DNA of 64,000 nt from Perkinsus olseni (lineage: Eukaryota > Perkinsozoa > Perkinsida > Perkinsidae), in contig JABANP010000013.1 of NCBI GenBank assembly GCA_013115135.1, positions 248,001 to 312,000 of the forward strand. The letters are read 5' to 3'. Position 1 is the stretch's first letter, and every line of letters begins with the position of its first letter. Below the pieces are notes generated by a model. It saw only the letters and a list, made by a program, of their open reading frames with translations, did no database searches and was not told where the DNA came from. The translations under genes were made by a program, and so were the position numbers. This document shows, piece by piece, positions 59,226 through 64,000 of the stretch.

Positions 59226-59605
59226 CGTGTTGCACCGTCTCCGACTGTAGACGCCTACAAGATGGCGCCAAACTGCTTATGGCCTCGTTCTAACTAACCC
59301 CTTTGAGCTGGGTCATTCGCATGATAAAGGGCTTGAACGACGTTGTAGCGTGATAGGGTCTGCTTGAATGTCCCCGAGGTAAAGCGTCCTCCTCGATCCG
59401 ATACTACAACCTTCGGTATGCCTTCAGCGCCTATCATTTCGATAAGGCTGTCGATACTGCTGACCCAGAAGGATTGTCAACGATCTTGACCGAAACCAGC
59501 TTAGTGATATAGTCGCAACCAATCAATGCCCAAGACTTCTCCAATGTAGGCAAGAGCCCGTACAGATCCAACCCTATGATTCCCCATCAAGCTTAACCCA
59601 GCAAG
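59226..59605 (-). pseudogene. R4 integrase fragment
   Basis: Closely matches 45172-45545 (integrase core and the region before it), with substitutions. It ends abruptly at 59605 (CCCAGCA then unrelated sequence). Too short to work. Confidence 0.8.
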
Positions 59606-59758
59606 TCGCGGAATGTTTACCACACGGAGTGCACAGTGGAAGGCTGCGGTTGGGCTGCGGTGCGCATGAAGTTGTGGATATTCTTGTGGACTCTCTCACC
59701 GTGACCCATAAGGCTTGGATAATGAGATGGCAACAGCATTTGAATTTGGACTTTTCGA

Positions 59759-60123
59759 TTGTGTGCGCTACAACTCTCAACTCGTTCGCATGAAAAATTC
59801 ATGAGGGGTTTGCCCTTTTCAAATCGCTTCCCTGTATACGAGCGGCAGTTCCGTGCAGGAGCAATGGGGCATTCCTTCAGTTACTCTCGGGTCACTCTTC
59901 CCTATTGCGAGGATATAGATATAGACCAGGCTACTGCGCGGGCGCTTACGATGTGGATTGCTCCTATTGCAATGTTAGAGAGACCAATGAACACCTGCTG
60001 CTCAAGTGTACTATACCAGATCGGTTAAGTGTGCGTCCGAATTATGTGGACGGAAGCGGAACTCGCAGGCGAATAACAGTCTGTGTGAACCGATGGCAAA
60101 CTTCTGTGAAAAGCTTATCTTGA
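59759..60123 (+). pseudogene. 3' end of a non-LTR retrotransposon ORF
   Basis: The frame 59905-60123 contains CSYCNVRETNEHLLLKC, a CX2CX5EX3HX4C-type pattern found after the RT or RNase H domain of many LINE elements (CxxC...ET...HLLxxC). The preceding frame (59759-59930) reads RFPVYERQFRAGAM and joins it only through a frameshift. No RT core is present. This is the only LINE trace in the window. Confidence 0.55.
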
Positions 60124-60456
60124 AGAGTACGACAGATGCGTAATACGAAGGTCTGACATTAGATTCACGTGACTTCGCCAGTAAGAATGTCAGCTCCCGG
60201 TAAGAGGGAGTCTAAGCCAGGGTATGAACTTTTCGAATCTGGGAGATGACACTTGTGGTCGACACACTGCGGGATGGGCAAGTGTGTCGTGGTCGTGCAC
60301 AGCCCTCACAGTTGTGGAAGCGGACTCTAGGATCCGGGAGGAAAGAACGTTTTCCCAGCTGACGATGACCTCGCTCTGAGAGCAACGTTCTTTGGCTTGA
60401 CGAGCAGAGCATATTTCACAGGCTGAACTAATCCTCCTTAGAAAGGTGCGTCGGTG
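60124..60456. other. stretch without recognised genes
   Basis: Between the LINE-like fragment and the minus-strand ORFs. No motif found. Confidence 0.3.
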
Positions 60457-61246
60457 CTAGTCTAAATAAGCCGGCCTGTTGGCGTTGGACTTTAAACTCA
60501 CACACACGCAACAGCACCAGGGAGATCTTCTTGACTTGGCACCAGTAGCGAAACTCGCTAGACGTGAAGCATTGGTCGGAGGCAGGGAGAACAGACACCC
60601 GATCAGAGCTGTCGAACAGGATACCGAGAGCCTGAGAGATCTTCGTCGAAGACTTCGCGCAAGACGAGTATAACCTGTCATCGGCTCATCGGTATAGGGA
60701 CCAGTTACGTTCACCGTGGCGACCCGGCCGATGCCCAGGCGTCCTGCCCAGGGTACGATAGAGCCGAGAGAGCAGCGGGCAATGTCGTCGCCCACGGTCG
60801 AGACCTGATGAACAGCCTCCGCGAGCCGTACTTGAAGAGGGACGTCCGAGACCAAGACTTGAGCTGGTACCGCGGTCGGGGCTTCGGTTTAATCGGGGAT
60901 GTCCACAACCGTGACTCTGACAACCAAACCGTCATCGTTGGTCTTGCAGTACTTGTCCTTCTTGTCAATGAGAGCTTGTCTGATAGCACTGACTCGATCG
61001 GACGCATTTTGTCCGTCCCGAAGAACCTGAATGGTGACGAAGTCGTCAAACCCCTGGTCTTCAGCCTGCACGATGTTAACTTGGTGGGGACCAACCAATC
61101 CCTCCGGGGGCGCCTTATACACGAAGGTCTCGGGGAGAAGGTCGAAGACCCTCGTCGGAAGTGAAGAAGTCGGTCGGTAGTAGAGCAGTACTAGAAGTCG
61201 GTGTTCTAGTACAAACATCACTAGGATTGCAGGACCCACTGATATG

Positions 61247-61810
61247 GGATGTTCACGTTTCGTACACCAAATAGTCGTACATTTTCGACTCATGTCTCCA
61301 ATACTCATACACTTCCTAATCATACACGAAATACTCATAAACCGAATAGTCATACACAAAATACTCATACACGAGAGATTCGTTCATATAAAACTCATAC
61401 ACATGATGCTCGTATACGTAAAACCCGTACATATAGCACCCGTACGCATAATAGTCGTACACTTTCAACTCCTATACCAGCATTTTATACACTCCCATTT
61501 CGTACACAACTCCAGCTTCAAGTCGTACACCGTCATTTCGTACACTCCGCGAAATTTTTTAAACAAGTCGCGGAGCTGCTCCGTACGAGTTGTCAGTGTA
61601 TGAGATTCACGTGTACGAACCTTATGTGTACGACTTACTACATGAACGAGTATTATATGTACGAGTATCATGAGTACGAGGATTACGTGTACGAGTCTCA
61701 AGTGTACGAAATGACGATGTATGAATCCGATGAGTGAACGAGTATTCGGTGTACGAGCCGTGTACGAAGCGATAGTGTACGAGTTTTCGGTGTACGAATC
61801 GTGATACACC
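61247..61810. mobile_element. element B4 with 10-bp target duplication
   Basis: CACTGATATG flanks the element (61237-61246, 61811-61820; up to 12 bp if the CC before it is counted). Tips GGATGTTCACG and, reverse-complemented, GGTGTATCACG match B1-B3. Arrays of CGTACAC-type 15-bp units fill nearly the whole element on both sides. No tRNA-like core is evident, so it is a short form like A2. It interrupts an ORF on the minus strand whose frame continues after it. Confidence 0.85.
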
Positions 61811-61960
61811 CACTGATATGCCGAATGAATACGGGGGCACCAGAGGCGGCCAAGTTGGCGACTTCAGAACGGATAAGCCGGACACGGCGGCGTTCTTAGT
61901 GGCCTGGCTTGTCGTCCTTGACGGGGTCTTGACGAAGCCGATATAGGTTGATGTGAAAGC

Positions 61961-62036
61961 CACAGGCTAGCCTGTGAGCACAGTTTAAGCAAACCGAAAT
62001 CCTGGAGCTGTCCCGAGTGACACAATGTTGTGTCAC
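61961..62036. promoter_or_regulatory. two palindromes in the divergent gap
   Basis: CACAGGCTAGCCTGTG (61961-61976) is a perfect 16-bp palindrome. GTGACACAATGTTGTGTCAC (62017-62036) has 9-bp arms around two bases. They lie between the minus-strand ORF and the plus-strand gag-like ORF, where a shared promoter would be. Dimeric regulator sites or hairpins are possible. Confidence 0.4.
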
Positions 62037-62100
62037 GAGCTAGCAGCGCCACAACGGTCTGTAAATGACATCATATCGAACTGTTGATTTATTTTTCTCC

Positions 62101-63225
62101 ATGCCCGTCGCCAACGACGTTGAGGAAGAAGTTAAAGCGTTGGTCAAGGGCCTTCTGGGAGAGAACCCCATCACTGAGGACGCCTTGAACAACTTGGTGA
62201 ATAACGATCTAACTACAATCGACTTCTTAGCTCAAGCCCCAGTGGCAGTGGTTGATGCTGTACTCATCGCTTATAACGGTGAAGCGGGCAAGGCGTCGGC
62301 TAGACTCAGGCTGGATGTTATAACAGAGGAAGCGCAAGCGCGCCGCTCTCTGGAACGTAAAACAGCTGAGAAGGAAGTCGAAGTCTTTAACATGGCAACT
62401 GGCTTGAAGAACCTACAGGATCACGTTGGCCTGTTGGATCTCAAAGCTCCTCCAGAGCTGATCCAGCAGAGCCGGTTCTTGAACAAGTTGAAGGAAGACC
62501 CCTATACTTATGTTCCTATGTTTGATTCTCGAGTAGCCCAAGATGTCGTCGACAGCTCAGTGACGACCAAAGATAACCTAGAAACTGGTAAGCCTGTACA
62601 TATTAAGCTGTTTCCTTCGAAGCCAGTTACTAACATAGCCTTGATGATTGTCATTCCTTCTGTCGAGGAGGTCAGTTCTTTGGCTATTATCGCTTACATC
62701 AACCTAATCATTAAGCTAACTGAGAACGCCTCTTTCAATTAAGCAACTGCTTTCGACGAGCACTATTGCTCCCAGGTATCGGGTTATCACTCTAGGGGAC
62801 TGTCATGGTCAGACATTTCAGCCGACCCTGGTTCGGTAGACTCCGCTTTGCTGGTTAGTGCCCAAGTGGGTGTTCTTAACCGTGATCGGGACTCCAAGCC
62901 GGAGGGTGAGAAATCTCAGAATCGGTTCGACCAAGCCTGTCGGTTTTGGAAGCAGGGCCGATGTAACCAAGGATCTCGCTGCCGGTTCGGGCATAGTTAT
63001 CCCGACTCCCGTCAACAGCAACAGCACTCTGGCAAGTCCTGCTATGACATCGATGCTCTCAAGAACAATGACGATTTCTGCCCAGGCTCTGGGAAAAGCA
63101 ATCAGAAAGATGCTGAAGACCAAAACGTGGTCAGAACGACCAGAACGAGCTCTCGTGGTCGTTCTCGAAGACCAAAACGCTCGAGATCGAGGCCATCCGA
63201 CGTCAATGGCTCTTCGAAGAAATGA
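62101..63225 (+). pseudogene. gag-like protein with CCCH zinc finger, one in-frame TAA
   Basis: ATG 62101 (MPVANDVEEEVKALVKGL); the frame is open from 62065. A helical first part runs to TAA at 62740-62742. The same frame then continues without another stop to 63225. The second half has a CCCH finger, CRFWKQGRCNQGSRCRFGH (CX7CX5CX3H), then an Arg/Ser-rich tail (RTSSRGRSRRPKRSRSR). CCCH-type gags occur in some protist retroelements. The single TAA could be a mutation, an error or a site of read-through. Confidence 0.5.
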
Positions 63226-63308
63226 GTAGGAGCTGTACACTTGAATCGATGTATAGTCCCGCTTGCTCATCACCATCGGTTCAGCGTTAGCAAGTTCTCA
63301 TTTCCTGT

Positions 63309-63944
63309 CCCTTCTATAAGTCTACCAAACTGGCCAATGAGGCCACTATCCCAGTCATCTCTTCTTCTGATGAACGACGTTTGTTGAGTCTTGCAAAAGC
63401 AAAGTACTTGGCGGGGTCCCAAAGCCGTCTGAGCTATATAATCGATGGGGCGGGATTACCAAAGAATGTATCTCTACCCAAGCGGAATCTCGCTTGCGTT
63501 TTCAAGTTCAAGGAGCGTTTAAGCACCGTAGTTGCAAAGTACAAGTTGAAGCTTGCCATTGAGCATCTCGAGACCTCCGAAAGCATCGATGCCTTTCATC
63601 AAGTGAGTTGTGACCTCGCTAGCGCGATTGAGTCCCATGTTAACTCAAACTGTCAACCTCATCCTGCCACAAGCCTTCGGCCAGCGGTGTTCACGTTCTT
63701 CCTGGAAATGTTTGATATCGACCCTTTCGAAGTCGAAACAGTTTACGGGATGCTGACTCGTGCAGAGAGGCGGATCTGTGCGGCTGAGACAGAAAGACTC
63801 CGCCAAGTGAGAAAGACTCTGGCAGAGGGCAATATGTATCGCAAATCCCTCAAGCATACGGGTGTTCCTGAGATTACTGCTATCCTTGGGTGGACCAAAA
63901 AAAAGGGTCCAATGCCCACGCGAGTACACATTGATGCCCATTGA
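63309..63944 (+). CDS. continuation of the gag-like region in another frame
   Basis: Open from about 63309 in a frame different from 62101-63225. Reads FYKSTKLANEATIPVISSSD, then LLSLAKAKYLAGSQSRL and a helical region (VVAKYKLKLAIEHLET, AVFTFFLEMFDIDPFEVETV) to TGA at 63942. Start uncertain because it is probably joined to the preceding ORF by an intron or a lost base. Likely the capsid-like or linker part of the same retroelement, whose pol would lie beyond the window. Confidence 0.45.
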   Translation, partial: PFYKSTKLANEATIPVISSSDERRLLSLAKAKYLAGSQSRLSYIIDGAGLPKNVSLPKRNLACVFKFKERLSTVVAKYKLKLAIEHLETSESIDAFHQVSCDLASAIESHVNSNCQPHPATSLRPAVFTFFLEMFDIDPFEVETVYGMLTRAERRICAAETERLRQVRKTLAEGNMYRKSLKHTGVPEITAILGWTKKKGPMPTRVHIDAH

Positions 63945-64000
63945 GCTTGAGGGGTACTTCAAGCTCGTGACATCTATTGATGAGAAGGGCTCACCCTTAA

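Larger units (their letters stand above)
60457..62052 (-). pseudogene. unidentified minus-strand ORF interrupted by element B4
   Basis: The frame entering at about 61960 (TYIGFVKTPSRTTSQ, then PPYSFGISV) is cut by B4. It resumes with PAILVMFVLEHRLLVLLYY, RVFDLLPETFVYKAPPEGLV and GFDDFVTIQVLRDGQ, ending at 60889. A further frame to 60457 (LQVRLAEAVHQVSTVGDD) could be a frameshifted extension. An upstream ATG at 62052 (MALLARDTTLCHSGQLQDF) is in another frame. No family recognised. Its head-to-head placement with a gag-like gene suggests it may belong to the same element, but this is a guess. Confidence 0.4.

Overview
The window is nuclear DNA of a single-celled eukaryote. Genes carry many short (about 42-85 bp) GT-AG introns whose phases match across exons. 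Proteins have long Asn/Gln/Ser/His/Pro runs. The right three quarters is packed with LTR retrotransposons and short inverted-repeat elements. My best guess is an alveolate close to Perkinsus (about 0.5, an inference from gene style and retroelement type).

Left part, 1-10,336, is AT-rich, full of CAT/ACA/TAT trinucleotide runs, and holds host genes. A multi-exon RRM-type RNA-binding protein (+, 6-2454) and exon-like ORFs after it converge on a Puf6/PUM3-type ribosome-biogenesis protein (-, 5728-2938). Next come an 80-bp minisatellite, a small unidentified spliced gene (+, from 6512) ending in a 41-bp minisatellite, a 0.5-kb inverted-repeat element (7567-8068), a glycerophosphocholine acyltransferase (GPC1 type, -, 10023-8384) and a truncated ORF.

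From 10,340 to 15,460 the DNA is GC-richer. It holds a tRNA-like remnant, a 90-bp minisatellite open on both strands, and a spliced SF1 Pif1/RecD-like helicase gene broken by a 5-bp tandem duplication. A perfect 47-bp direct repeat brackets this block.

From 15,499 to 63,944 the window is a nest of mobile DNA. R1 (15499-22944, minus) has 273-bp LTRs and a 4-bp target duplication. R2 occurs three times (26785-31689, 34337-39244, 47753-52602) with 175-bp LTRs. R3 occurs three times as a leader plus gag, two of them with pol pieces. R4 is a minus-strand pol with a second fragment. A fifth, gag-like element runs off the right end. R1, R2 and R3 share the primer-binding-site-like string TGGTAGCAGCTCC. 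R2, a spacer and R3 were copied as a 7.55-kb tandem duplication with an 11-bp microhomology junction, and again as a more diverged third copy.

The most unusual content is a set of short elements inserted into these retrotransposons. Families A and B end in inverted arrays of a degenerate 15-bp repeat (CGTACAG/C...AACT). A makes 8-bp and one B copy a 10-bp target duplication. Several carry tRNA-like cores with Pol III A/B-box-like motifs. Families C and E have the same layout with different terminal repeats. Taking out A1 and C with one target copy brings the R1 pol frame back, so these are real insertions. I know of no described family with this architecture.
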